Assembly: GCF_000787815.1 (NCBI RefSeq)
Contig: NZ_BBPO01000046.1
Span: 12,847 to 64,930, forward strand
Direction: 5' to 3'
DNA length: 52,084 nt
Source: Streptacidiphilus neutrinimicus
Lineage (GTDB): Bacteria; Actinomycetota; Actinomycetes; Streptomycetales; Streptomycetaceae
Part shown: piece by piece, positions 36,405 to 44,635 of the stretch
Layout: each line of letters starts with the position of its first letter
How positions within the stretch are numbered: the stretch's first letter is position 1
Notes under the pieces: generated by a model
Database searches by the model: none
What the model was told of the DNA's origin: nothing
Seen by the model: the letters and a program-made list of their open reading frames with translations, nothing else
Made by a program: the position numbers and the translations under genes

Positions 36405-36840
36405 CACGCACCGTGGATCGCCAACCTGCCTGCCGATCCGCTCCGACATGGATCTGATGTGGATCCGCCAGGAGGTCAGGCGACTGGCCACCGAGGTGCA
36501 GTTCTCACTGGTGCAGCAGACCAAGCTGGTCACCGCGGCCAGTGAGCTCGCCCGCAACACCCTGGTGCACGGGGGCGGCGGCCACATGGAGGCCACCGTG
36601 CTGCACGACGGCGTCCACACCGCGGTGCGTCTGGTCTTCGCCGACTGCGGGCCCGGGATCGCGGACGTCGACCAGGCCATGTCCGACGGCTACACGTCCG
36701 GCGGAGGCCTGGGCCTGGGCCTGGGGGGAGCGCGCCGGCTGGTTCACGAGTTCCGCCTGGAGAGCCAACCCGGACGTGGGACGACCATCACGGTCCTCAT
36801 GTGGCACGGCGGCGTGCCGCCCACCCGGCAGGCCCTCTGA
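36385..36840 (+). CDS. rsbT: RsbT-like serine/threonine kinase
   Basis: A 151-residue GHKL kinase. Motifs: LVTAASELARNTLVHGGGG (N-box), VFADCGPGIADVDQAM (G1) and GGGLGLGLGGARRLVHEFRL (G2). In the stressosome it phosphorylates RsbR and RsbS, is released, and activates an RsbU-type phosphatase. The ATG at 36385 is preferred (GCGAGG before it); a GTG at 36370 is possible. TGATG links it to the next gene. Confidence 0.93.
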   Translation: MTTTGPDTHRGSPTCLPIRSDMDLMWIRQEVRRLATEVQFSLVQQTKLVTAASELARNTLVHGGGGHMEATVLHDGVHTAVRLVFADCGPGIADVDQAMSDGYTSGGGLGLGLGGARRLVHEFRLESQPGRGTTITVLMWHGGVPPTRQAL

Positions 36841-37904
36841 TGCCGGAGCTGTGGGAGATCCCGGTGCAGGACACCACCCGCGTTCACGACGCGCGGGTGG
36901 CCGCCGAGACCGCGGCCCAGCAGGCCGGGCTCGGGCCCGACCGCGTGGCCGCCGCTGCCCTGGTGGCCACGGAACTGGCCACCAACCTCCTCAAGCACGC
37001 GGGCGGCGGGCGGATCCTCATCGACGAGGTCGCCTGCGGACCGGCCGGGCAGCCGCACCACGACGAGCCGGTGGTGCAGATCGTCGCCGTCGACCACGGT
37101 CCGGGCATGCCGGATGTGGCGCGGGCACTGCGCGACGGATACTCCACGACCGCTTCCCTCGGGGCCGGCCTGGGCACCTGCCGCCGCCTCGCGGACGCCT
37201 TCCACGTGCACAGCACACTCGGCCGGGGCACGGTGGCCGTGGCCCGGCTGACGGTCAAGGGCGATCGTCGCCCCCCGGCGGCGTCCGTCGACGCGCCGGT
37301 GCGCGTCGGGGGGATCCGCGTGGCCCTCGGTGCGGCGCGGAGCTCCGGCGACGCCTGGACCAGCGTCGTCCGTCAGGACCGGTTCGTGGTGCTGCTGGCC
37401 GACGGCCTGGGCCACGGTCCGGCCGCGGCAGCTGCCGCCCACAGTGCCGTCACGTCCCTGCGCAGCCGGCCCGAACATGATCCGGTGGGAATCCTGGACC
37501 GCCTCGACGCCGAGCTGCGCGGCACGCGCGGCGCGGCCGTGGCCGTGGCCAGCATCGATCTCCGCACCGAGACGCTGCTCTTCGCCGGGATCGGCAACAT
37601 CGGCGCGCGTATCGGCCACACCGACAGCTGGGAGCACCTCATCAGCCACCCGGGCATCGCCGGAGCACATCGCCCCGCGCGGGTGCCGCTGCGCCAGGCC
37701 GGCTGGCGCCCCGGCAGCGTCCTGGTCCTGCACAGTGACGGGCTGCCCAGCCGGTGGGAGCCGCCGCACGATCCGGTCCTGCACCACCACGACCCCGCGG
37801 TGCTCGCGTCCGTGATCCTGAGGGACGCCAGCAGCGCCGCCCTTCCCGCGCGTGACGACACCACCGTGACGGTCGTGACCGACTTCCGCGGAGGCGGGGC
37901 ATGA
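36840..37904 (+). CDS. Anti-sigma-type kinase fused to an RsbX-like PP2C phosphatase
   Basis: A 354-residue two-domain protein. Residues 1-140 are a second GHKL ATPase (ALVATELATNLLKHAGGGRI; VDHGPGMPDVARALRDGYST; LGAGLGTCRRLADAFHVHST). Residues 160-354 are a small PP2C domain of RsbX/SpoIIE type ([56 protein letters not shown]). In B. subtilis a stand-alone RsbX resets the stressosome; here the reset phosphatase carries its own kinase-like module. Overlaps rsbT and the next gene. Confidence 0.9.
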   Translation: MPELWEIPVQDTTRVHDARVAAETAAQQAGLGPDRVAAAALVATELATNLLKHAGGGRILIDEVACGPAGQPHHDEPVVQIVAVDHGPGMPDVARALRDGYSTTASLGAGLGTCRRLADAFHVHSTLGRGTVAVARLTVKGDRRPPAASVDAPVRVGGIRVALGAARSSGDAWTSVVRQDRFVVLLADGLGHGPAAAAAAHSAVTSLRSRPEHDPVGILDRLDAELRGTRGAAVAVASIDLRTETLLFAGIGNIGARIGHTDSWEHLISHPGIAGAHRPARVPLRQAGWRPGSVLVLHSDGLPSRWEPPHDPVLHHHDPAVLASVILRDASSAALPARDDTTVTVVTDFRGGGA

Positions 37905-39562
37905 GGCCGGCCGCGCACGCGACGTGGCCCGTCGTGTCGTCGCAGGACCTGGCACCCGTGCGAGCCGCGCTCTCGCACGCGCTTGCGGCAGCCGGCACTC
38001 CCACCCCGGAGCGCCTGCGGCTGCTCACCGAGATGACCGCCCACCTGGGCGGCGCCCTCGATCAGACCGCCGTCCACCAGGTGAGCGTGCACCCCGGGCC
38101 GAGTGGCAGCGGCACGACCAGGAGCGAACAGCGGCTGACCGTCCGCTGCGCCGCACCGTCGGCGGACCGGCTCGCATGGGAGCGCACGGTCCCCTGCCGC
38201 GACCCGCAGGCGGGGCTGCTCGCGGCCGCCACGGGCACCGCCGCCGGCGACCTCGACGCGGCGCTCGTCGGCGCGGAGCGGGACGTCGCGGAGCTCCTCG
38301 CCCACCTCGACGAACAGTCGGAGCTGATCCGATCGCACCGCGAGGAACTGCACCACACCAACCAGGGCGTCCTCGCCCTCCACGCCGAACTCGACACGGC
38401 CGCCAGGGAACAGCGTCGCCTGTTGAGCGCGGAGCGCGCCGCCCGGGCTCAGGCCGAGGAAGCGCGGCGCCGTCTGGTCTTCCTGACCGACACCAGCGCC
38501 GCACTCGCGGCCTCGCTCAGCCACGACGCCATCATCACCTCACTGCAGGACCTGCTGGTCCCCGCGTACGCCCGCGCTGCCGAGGTGTGGCTGCCCGACG
38601 ACGGAGAACTCCTCGGCGGGCGGCGCAACCGGGCCGCGGTCACCGGGCCTGACGCGGTGACGGGTCGGGAACCGGCCCCGCTGAGGCTGCCGCTGACGGC
38701 CCGACGCACCACCATCGGTGTGCTGAGCCTGGTCCCCGTGGGCGAGGCCTTCGCCGCGGACGACATCACCATGCTCCGCGAGCTGGCCCACCGCACAGCC
38801 GTCGCACTCGACAACGCCCTGCGCTACGAGCGCCACCGCGACACCGCCGAGACCCTGCAACGCGCCTTGCTGACCGATCTCCCGGACACCCGGGCCGTTC
38901 GTCTCGCGGCCCGCTACCTCCCCGCCACCCGCGGTCTCAACATCGGCGGCGACTGGTACGACGCCTTCACCCTGCCCGACGGCAGCGTCACCCTCGTGGT
39001 CGGCGACGTCACCGGCCACGGGCTGCGCGCCGCGGTGATGATGGGGCAACTGCGCACCGCGCTGCGCGCTTACGCCGTCGCCGGGGACGGCCCGGGCACC
39101 TTGCTCGCGAAGCTCCACGCGTTCATTCACCACCTCGACCAGGAGCTCTACGCCACCGCTGTCGTCGCGCGGATCCAGCCGGGCGAGCCGACCGTCACCT
39201 GGGCCGCCGCCGGGCACCCCCCACCGCTCCTGCTCGGCCCGGGCGACCACGTCCGCCTGCTGGAGGAGAAGTCCGGGCCCATGCTCGGCCTGCCCCTTCA
39301 GCGCCCGTTCGAGGAGTACACGGCGCCGTTCCCACCCGGCTCCACGTTCCTGCTCTACACCGACGGCCTGGTCGAACGGCGCGCCGAGGGAATCGACCTC
39401 GGCATCGACCGCCTCGGCCGCGCCCTGGCGGCCCTCGACGTCTCCGGGCTGTCCGACGGCCTCGAGGACGCCGCCGACCTGCTGCTCACCCCGATGCTGG
39501 CCGACCACGAGGGCGAGGACGACGTCTGCCTGCTGCTCTGCCACGCGCCCCAGCTCCCGTAG
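37901..39562 (+). CDS. GAF/PP2C serine phosphatase (RsbU-like output)
   Basis: A 553-residue protein starting in the previous stop (ATGA). Domains: N-terminal helical region (1-125), long coiled coil (about 130-200; ELHHTNQGVLALHAELDTAA), GAF-like domain (205-320) and PP2C (325-553) with IGGDWYDAF, VGDVTGHGLRAAVMMGQLR, LYTDGLVERR and GEDDVCLLL. All metal residues are present. By position it is the phosphatase expected to be switched on by released RsbT; its substrate would be a STAS antagonist. Confidence 0.92.
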   Translation: MRPAAHATWPVVSSQDLAPVRAALSHALAAAGTPTPERLRLLTEMTAHLGGALDQTAVHQVSVHPGPSGSGTTRSEQRLTVRCAAPSADRLAWERTVPCRDPQAGLLAAATGTAAGDLDAALVGAERDVAELLAHLDEQSELIRSHREELHHTNQGVLALHAELDTAAREQRRLLSAERAARAQAEEARRRLVFLTDTSAALAASLSHDAIITSLQDLLVPAYARAAEVWLPDDGELLGGRRNRAAVTGPDAVTGREPAPLRLPLTARRTTIGVLSLVPVGEAFAADDITMLRELAHRTAVALDNALRYERHRDTAETLQRALLTDLPDTRAVRLAARYLPATRGLNIGGDWYDAFTLPDGSVTLVVGDVTGHGLRAAVMMGQLRTALRAYAVAGDGPGTLLAKLHAFIHHLDQELYATAVVARIQPGEPTVTWAAAGHPPPLLLGPGDHVRLLEEKSGPMLGLPLQRPFEEYTAPFPPGSTFLLYTDGLVERRAEGIDLGIDRLGRALAALDVSGLSDGLEDAADLLLTPMLADHEGEDDVCLLLCHAPQLP

Positions 39563-39615
39563 CTCGGACGCTCCGGCCTCCGCTGCCCCTACTGACTTCG
39601 ATCCGGTTCGGCGGC

Positions 39616-39700
39616 GTCGCTCACGCGTCGGCGTCGCTCACGCGTCGGCCTCGCTCACGCGTCGGCGTCGCTCATGCGTCGGCCTCGCTCATGCGTCGGC
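39616..39700. repeat. Five 17-bp tandem repeats across a MarR gene's 3' end
   Basis: Units of (G/C)TCGCTCA(C/T)GCGTCGGC, five copies plus a partial. On the minus strand each unit encodes the tail of the MarR protein and a stop (EADA-stop), so the repeat is a ladder of successive stop codons in shifting frames. Confidence 0.85.
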
Positions 39701-40198
39701 CTCGGCTTTGCCCGGCCCGCCGTCGCCAGGGTGGCCGACGTCGTTGGCGTGCAGCGCCCGCAGGCCGCCCACCAGGGCTTCCCGATCTCCCGGCGCCATA
39801 CGCGCCAGCGAGGCGGCCAGATCATGATGACGTCGCGCGGTGACCGCCCGGACCACGCGACGCCCCTCCGGGGTGACACCCAGGACCACTTCCCGGCGAT
39901 TGCCGGGGTGAGTACGCCGCTCGAGCAGACCGGCCGTCTCCAGCCTCCCGCACAGCCTGCTGCACGCGGGCGCGCCCACGCGCAGCGTTTCGGCGAGCCC
40001 CGTCACGTTCACTCCCGGCTCCCGATGGACCGCCTCCAGGGCGCGGAACTGGTAGCCGGACAGTTGCGGCGCGACCTTGCCCAGAGCCGAACTCCACAGG
40101 GTCACGAGCCTCGCCACGGCCTGCGACACCTCATCGGCGGCCGCCGCGTCGGGGCCCTCCAATGACAGAGGATGAAGCCAGTTCTCGTCCGTTTGCAC
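39689..40198 (-). CDS. MarR-family transcriptional regulator
   Basis: A 169-residue winged-helix protein: helix DEVSQAVARLVTLWSSALGK, LSGYQFRALEAVHREPGVNV, HTH TGLAETLRVGAPACSRLCGR, wing LERRTHPGNRREVVLGVTPE and C-terminal LAASLARMAPGDREALVGGL. GTG at 40198 is chosen by analogy with the MarR protein at 33178-33657; ATG at 40240 is possible. Its last codons and stop lie in the 17-bp tandem repeat. Divergent from glgX and convergent with the stressosome operon. Confidence 0.82.
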   Translation of the reverse strand: MQTDENWLHPLSLEGPDAAAADEVSQAVARLVTLWSSALGKVAPQLSGYQFRALEAVHREPGVNVTGLAETLRVGAPACSRLCGRLETAGLLERRTHPGNRREVVLGVTPEGRRVVRAVTARRHHDLAASLARMAPGDREALVGGLRALHANDVGHPGDGGPGKAEADA

Positions 40199-40394
40199 AC
40201 TCGTCGCGATAGCCGTCACCAGGAACTCTCGCGAGCGCATACCCCGGCGCACGGCGCGCAACCGCGGATCTGCCGACGGCTCGACCAGGGGGCCGGTGAG
40301 CGCACGGAGCGCCGCACGGTTGCGCCCGTGGTGGTGAGGGCAGGCGTGAAGAGGCATGCCGTCATGAGATGACCATCAGTGCGGGGAGGCCGGG

Positions 40395-42536
40395 GTGCAG
40401 ATCTGGCGGGAGAGTGCGGACACGAGCCGTCGACCGGGGCGGGCGTGGCCGTTGGGGGCGACGTTCGACGGGGCGGGCACCAACTTCGCGGTGTTCTCCG
40501 GAGCGGCCGAGAAGGTGGAACTGTGCCTGTTCGACGAGGACGGCAGCGAGGAGCGGGTCCTGCTGAAGGAGGTGGACGGGTTCGTTCACCACATCCATCT
40601 GCCCGACGTCAGCCCGGGGCAGCGGTACGGATTCCGCGTGCACGGTCCGCACCGTCCCGGGCAGGGGGTGCGCTGCAACCCCGCCAAGCTGCTCCTGGAT
40701 CCTTACGCGAAGGCGATCGAGGGCGGCGTCGACTGGCACGAGGCCCTGTACGGCTACCAGTTCGCCAACCGCGGCCGGCGCAACGACCTCGACTCCGCCG
40801 CGTACGCGGCCCGTTCGGTCGTCGTCAATCCGTACTTCGACTGGGGCAACGATCACCCCCCGCAGACCCCGTACAACGAGTCAGTGATCTACGAGGCCCA
40901 TGTGAAGGGGATGACGCGCACCCATCCGGCCGTCCCCGAGGCACTGCGCGGCACGTACGCCGGCCTGGCCCACCCGGCGATCGTCGACTACCTCACCAAG
41001 CTCGGGATCACGGCCGTCGAACTGATGCCCGTCCATCAGTTCTTCCCAGACCACGTCCTGGTGGAGAAGGGCCTGTCGAACTACTGGGGCTACAACACCA
41101 TCGGGTTCTTCGCGCCGCACAACGCCTACGCGGCCTCCGGGCAACGGGGCGAGCAGGTGCAGGAGTTCAAGGCGATGGTGAAGGCGCTGCACGAGGCCGG
41201 GATAGAAGTCATCCTCGACGTGGTGTACAACCACACCGCCGAGGGCAACCAGCTCGGCCCCACGCTGTCGTTCAGGGGGCTCGACAACGCCGCCTACTAC
41301 CGGCTGGCCCCCGACAATCCCCGCTACTACTGGGACACCACAGGCACCGGCAACAGCCTGCGGATGGACCATCCGCACACCCTTCAGCTGATCATGGACT
41401 CGCTGCGCTACTGGGTGACCGAGATGCACGTCGACGGGTTCCGCTTCGACCTGGCCGCCACTCTGGCCCGCCAGTTCCACGAGGTCGACCGGCTCTCCTC
41501 CTTCTTCGACCTGGTGCAGCAGGACCCGGTCGTCTCGCAGGTCAAGCTGATCGCCGAGCCCTGGGATCTCGGCGACGGGGGCTACCAGGTGGGCAACTTC
41601 CCACCGCTTTGGACCGAGTGGAACGGCAGGTACCGCGACTGCGTCCGCGACTTCTGGCGCGGCGAGGGCGGCACACTGGGCGAGTTCGCCTCCCGGCTCA
41701 CCGGCTCCGCCGACCTCTACCAGGACGACGGCCGACGGCCGCACGCGTCGGTCAACTTCGTCACGGCGCACGACGGCTTCACCCTGAGGGACCTGGTCTC
41801 CTACAACGACAAACACAACGAGGCCAACGGCGAGAACAACCGGGACGGCGAGAACCACAACCGCTCCTGGAACTGCGGCGCCGAGGGGCCCAGCCACGAC
41901 CGCAAGGTCCTGGAGCTCCGGGCACGACAGCAGCGCAACATGCTCGCCACGCTGATGCTCTCCCAGGGCGTGCCGATGCTGCTCCACGGCGACGAACTCG
42001 GCCGCACCCAGCGCGGCAACAACAACGCCTACTGTCAGGACAACGAGCTCACCTGGATCGACTGGCCGTCGATAGCCGAGAACGGAAGCGAACTCCTCGA
42101 CTACACCAGCAGGCTGATCCGGCTCCGCCGCGAGCATCCGGTCTTCCGCCGCCGTCGCTTCTTCAAGGGAAGGGCTCCGCGGGGCAGCCGTGACGGACTC
42201 AAGGACATCGCCTGGTACACGCCGGGCGGGAAGGAGATGTCCGACACCGACTGGCGGACCGGCTTCGCGAAGTCACTGATGGTCCATCTCAACGGCAAGG
42301 CCATCACCGAACCCGACCTGCGCGGCCTGCCGGTCGTCGACGACTCGTTCCTGATGCTGTTCAACGCGCACTGGGAGCCGCTGCGCTTCACGGTCCCCAA
42401 GGACGTCGACCCGTGGTGGGCCGTCGAGGTCGACACGGCCATTCCGTACACCGAGTTCCGGCCGTTGATCAAGGCCGGCGCGTCGGTCGAGGTGGAGGGA
42501 CGTGCCCTGCTGGTGCTGCGCGGCGCCGAGGCGTGA
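40395..42536 (+). CDS. glgX: Glycogen debranching enzyme GlgX (isoamylase type)
   Basis: A 713-residue GH13 enzyme hydrolysing alpha-1,6 branches in limit glycogen. N-terminal CBM48 (GRAWPLGATFDGAGTNFAVF), then the catalytic barrel with VDGFRFDLA (nucleophile Asp352), IAEPWD (general acid Glu388) and VTAHDGFTL (Asp460). GENHNRSWNCGAEG is typical of GlgX/TreX. Start GTG follows CGGGGAGG. A small palindrome GTCATGAGATGAC (40361-40373) lies upstream. Its place within the stress island suggests stress-linked reserve mobilisation (inference). Confidence 0.95.
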   Translation: MQIWRESADTSRRPGRAWPLGATFDGAGTNFAVFSGAAEKVELCLFDEDGSEERVLLKEVDGFVHHIHLPDVSPGQRYGFRVHGPHRPGQGVRCNPAKLLLDPYAKAIEGGVDWHEALYGYQFANRGRRNDLDSAAYAARSVVVNPYFDWGNDHPPQTPYNESVIYEAHVKGMTRTHPAVPEALRGTYAGLAHPAIVDYLTKLGITAVELMPVHQFFPDHVLVEKGLSNYWGYNTIGFFAPHNAYAASGQRGEQVQEFKAMVKALHEAGIEVILDVVYNHTAEGNQLGPTLSFRGLDNAAYYRLAPDNPRYYWDTTGTGNSLRMDHPHTLQLIMDSLRYWVTEMHVDGFRFDLAATLARQFHEVDRLSSFFDLVQQDPVVSQVKLIAEPWDLGDGGYQVGNFPPLWTEWNGRYRDCVRDFWRGEGGTLGEFASRLTGSADLYQDDGRRPHASVNFVTAHDGFTLRDLVSYNDKHNEANGENNRDGENHNRSWNCGAEGPSHDRKVLELRARQQRNMLATLMLSQGVPMLLHGDELGRTQRGNNNAYCQDNELTWIDWPSIAENGSELLDYTSRLIRLRREHPVFRRRRFFKGRAPRGSRDGLKDIAWYTPGGKEMSDTDWRTGFAKSLMVHLNGKAITEPDLRGLPVVDDSFLMLFNAHWEPLRFTVPKDVDPWWAVEVDTAIPYTEFRPLIKAGASVEVEGRALLVLRGAEA

Positions 42537-42557
42537 CCCCGCCGGGGCCGGGTCAGG

Positions 42558-43007
42558 TCAGGTCAGACGGGGGAGCTTGACCACCGTGACGAAGAACTCG
42601 TCGATCTGGCGTACGGCCTGCATGAACTCGTCCAGGCCCACGGGCTTGGTGACGTAGGCGTTCGCGTGGAGCTTGTAGCTGCGCAGCACGTCCTCCTCGG
42701 CTGCCGAGGTCGTCAGCACCACGATGGGGATATGGGCGAGTTCGGGGTCGGACTTGATGGTCTGCAGGACCTCGCGGCCGTCGTACTTGGGCAGGTTGAG
42801 GTCGAGCAGGATCAGGTCGGGGCGGACCGCGTCGGTGTGGGCGCCGCGGCGGTACAGGAAGTCGAGGGCCTCCTCGCCGTCGCGCACGACGTGGAGGTTG
42901 TTGCGGATCTTGTTGTCCTCGAAGGCCTCGCGGGTCATCAGTTCGTCGCCCGGGTCGTCCTCGACGAGGAGGACGTCGATGGGCGTGGCGGCGGTCGGCT
43001 GAGTCAC
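42558..43007 (-). CDS. Single-domain response regulator (Rcp1-like)
   Basis: A 149-residue receiver without output domain: acidic pocket LLVEDDPGDELMTREAF, phosphoacceptor Asp69 (LILLDLNLPKYDGREVL), Thr in VVLTTSAAEEDVL and Lys in AYVTKPVG. The layout is that of regulators paired with phytochrome-type or CHASE3 kinases. GTG start overlaps the kinase stop (GTGA). Last gene of a three-gene operon; it may carry phosphate on to another protein. Confidence 0.92.
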   Translation of the reverse strand: MTQPTAATPIDVLLVEDDPGDELMTREAFEDNKIRNNLHVVRDGEEALDFLYRRGAHTDAVRPDLILLDLNLPKYDGREVLQTIKSDPELAHIPIVVLTTSAAEEDVLRSYKLHANAYVTKPVGLDEFMQAVRQIDEFFVTVVKLPRLT

Positions 43008-44635
43008 GAGGGGCTTCCTTCGCGTTCGGGTGCGGGCAGGGCGGTCGACGGCGGCAGCGGATCCGACGGCTGGGTCGGGAGCGTGAAGCAGATGCGGGTG
43101 CCGCCGGTGTGTGCGGTGTCGACCCAGATGCGGCCGCCGTGGTACTCGACGATCTTCTTGCACAGAGCCAGCCCGATGCCGGTGCCCTGGTAGGCGTCGC
43201 GGCCGTGCAGGCGCTGGAAGATGACGAAGACCTTCTCGGCGAACTGCGAGGGGATGCCGATGCCGTTGTCGGTGACGCTGATCAGCACGACGTCGCGTTC
43301 CTCGGGATGCGGCGCGGCTTCGACGACGATCGAAGGAGCCTGGTCGGGCTGACGGAACTTGATGGCGTTGCCGAAGAGGTTCTGCCAGAGCATGCCCACG
43401 AGGGTCGGGTCGCCGGTGACGGTGGGCAGGTGGGCGGGCAGGTCGATGCGGGCGTGGCTGTCGTCCACGGCCGCCTGCAGGTCGCCCAGGGCCTTCCGGG
43501 CGCTGGCTCCGAGGTCGACCGGAATGCGGGCGTCGTTGACCCGTCCCACCCGGGAGAAGCCGAGCAGGTCGTTGATGAGGATCTGCATGCGCTTGGCGCC
43601 GTCGACGGCGAAGTCGATGTACTGGCGGGCGCGGTCGTCGAGGTGGTCGCCGTACCGTCGCTCGAGGAGCTGGCAGAAGGAGGCGACCTTGCGCAGCGGC
43701 TCCTGCAGGTCGTGGGAGGCGACGTAGGCGAACTGCTCCAGCTCGCTGTTCGAGCGCTGCAGTTCGACAGCCTGGTCGGTCAGGGCGTCGTGCTTGCGCG
43801 CCGCCTCGTCGAGCGCGTCGGCCAGACGCCCGCGCATCGCGTCGACGTCCTTGCCCAGCGCGCGGATGTCCGACGGGCCGCTGAGAGGCAGCGGCTCGTC
43901 GAAGTGGCCTGCGACGACGGTGTGGACGGCCGCGCGGAGGACGCGCAGCGGCCGCAGCACGGTCACGTGCAGCAGGACCGTGAGCGCGACGGCGCTCAGC
44001 AGGAAGACGGTGAGCATCGCCGCAAAGGCCCAGTCGCGGGTCCGCCGGGCCTGGACAAGCGTCGCCGTGGCGGAGGCGCGCTCGGCGTCGAGCTGGTGCT
44101 GCGCGCCGACGAACAGGGTGCGCATCCGGTCGAAAGCCGCCTTGCTGGACGCCAGTTGTGCGTCGCCGACGTGGCGTCCGCCGTGTGTCTGGTCGATGAA
44201 CGGCTGGGCGTAGCCGGCCTTCCACGCTGCCGCGGCGTGCTCGATGGCGGCCGTGTCGGCCAGCGCTCGGGGATGGCCGGTGAGCGATCGGCTCAGCGAG
44301 GAGAGGGCTTGCCGCTCGATCGGCTCGCCCTGTTCGTAGGGCTGGAGGAACTCCGGGTTGCCGGTGAGGATGTAGCCGCGCACGCCGGTCTCCTCGTCGA
44401 CGAGCGCGGCTTCCAGCCCGGCCAGCTGAGCGGCCGCCGGATCGAGGTGGCCGACCAGGTTGTCGGACGCCGTCGTGGTGCGGTCCAGCAGGACCGCGCC
44501 GACCACCGCGAAGACGACCACCAGCACGACCATCGACGACACGATGGCAAGGAACCAGCTCCGCACACTCCAGTTTCGGGGCGTCCCCGTGAGCACTCCG
44601 GGTGCTGTCGCGGAAGGGGCGGCGGGCCCGGTCAT
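43004..44635 (-). CDS. CHASE3-domain sensor histidine kinase
   Basis: A 543-residue membrane kinase: transmembrane segment 28-50, extracytoplasmic CHASE3 domain (about 55-195, with DEETGVRGYILTGNPEFLQP), second transmembrane segment 203-227, HAMP (228-280), HisKA with phospho-His308 (FAYVASHDLQEPLRKVASFC) and HATPase (FGNAIKFRQP; VTDNGIGIPSQFAEKVF; GTGIGLALCKKIVEYHGG). Start overlaps the upstream stop (ATGA). Between the receiver-PP2C protein and a single-domain receiver, so both are candidate phosphate acceptors. Confidence 0.94.
   Translation of the reverse strand: MTGPAAPSATAPGVLTGTPRNWSVRSWFLAIVSSMVVLVVVFAVVGAVLLDRTTTASDNLVGHLDPAAAQLAGLEAALVDEETGVRGYILTGNPEFLQPYEQGEPIERQALSSLSRSLTGHPRALADTAAIEHAAAAWKAGYAQPFIDQTHGGRHVGDAQLASSKAAFDRMRTLFVGAQHQLDAERASATATLVQARRTRDWAFAAMLTVFLLSAVALTVLLHVTVLRPLRVLRAAVHTVVAGHFDEPLPLSGPSDIRALGKDVDAMRGRLADALDEAARKHDALTDQAVELQRSNSELEQFAYVASHDLQEPLRKVASFCQLLERRYGDHLDDRARQYIDFAVDGAKRMQILINDLLGFSRVGRVNDARIPVDLGASARKALGDLQAAVDDSHARIDLPAHLPTVTGDPTLVGMLWQNLFGNAIKFRQPDQAPSIVVEAAPHPEERDVVLISVTDNGIGIPSQFAEKVFVIFQRLHGRDAYQGTGIGLALCKKIVEYHGGRIWVDTAHTGGTRICFTLPTQPSDPLPPSTALPAPEREGSPS

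Noticed and set aside
39616-39700. Short regular repeats as a CRISPR array
   Set aside because: Units are contiguous 17-mers without spacers; a plain tandem repeat.
40361-40373. GTCATGAGATGAC as a firm operator
   Set aside because: Only five-base arms; mentioned in the glgX entry but too weak to annotate separately.
42538-42548. CCCCGCCGGGG between glgX and the receiver gene as a terminator
   Set aside because: The loop would be too small for a stable hairpin, so termination here cannot be supported.
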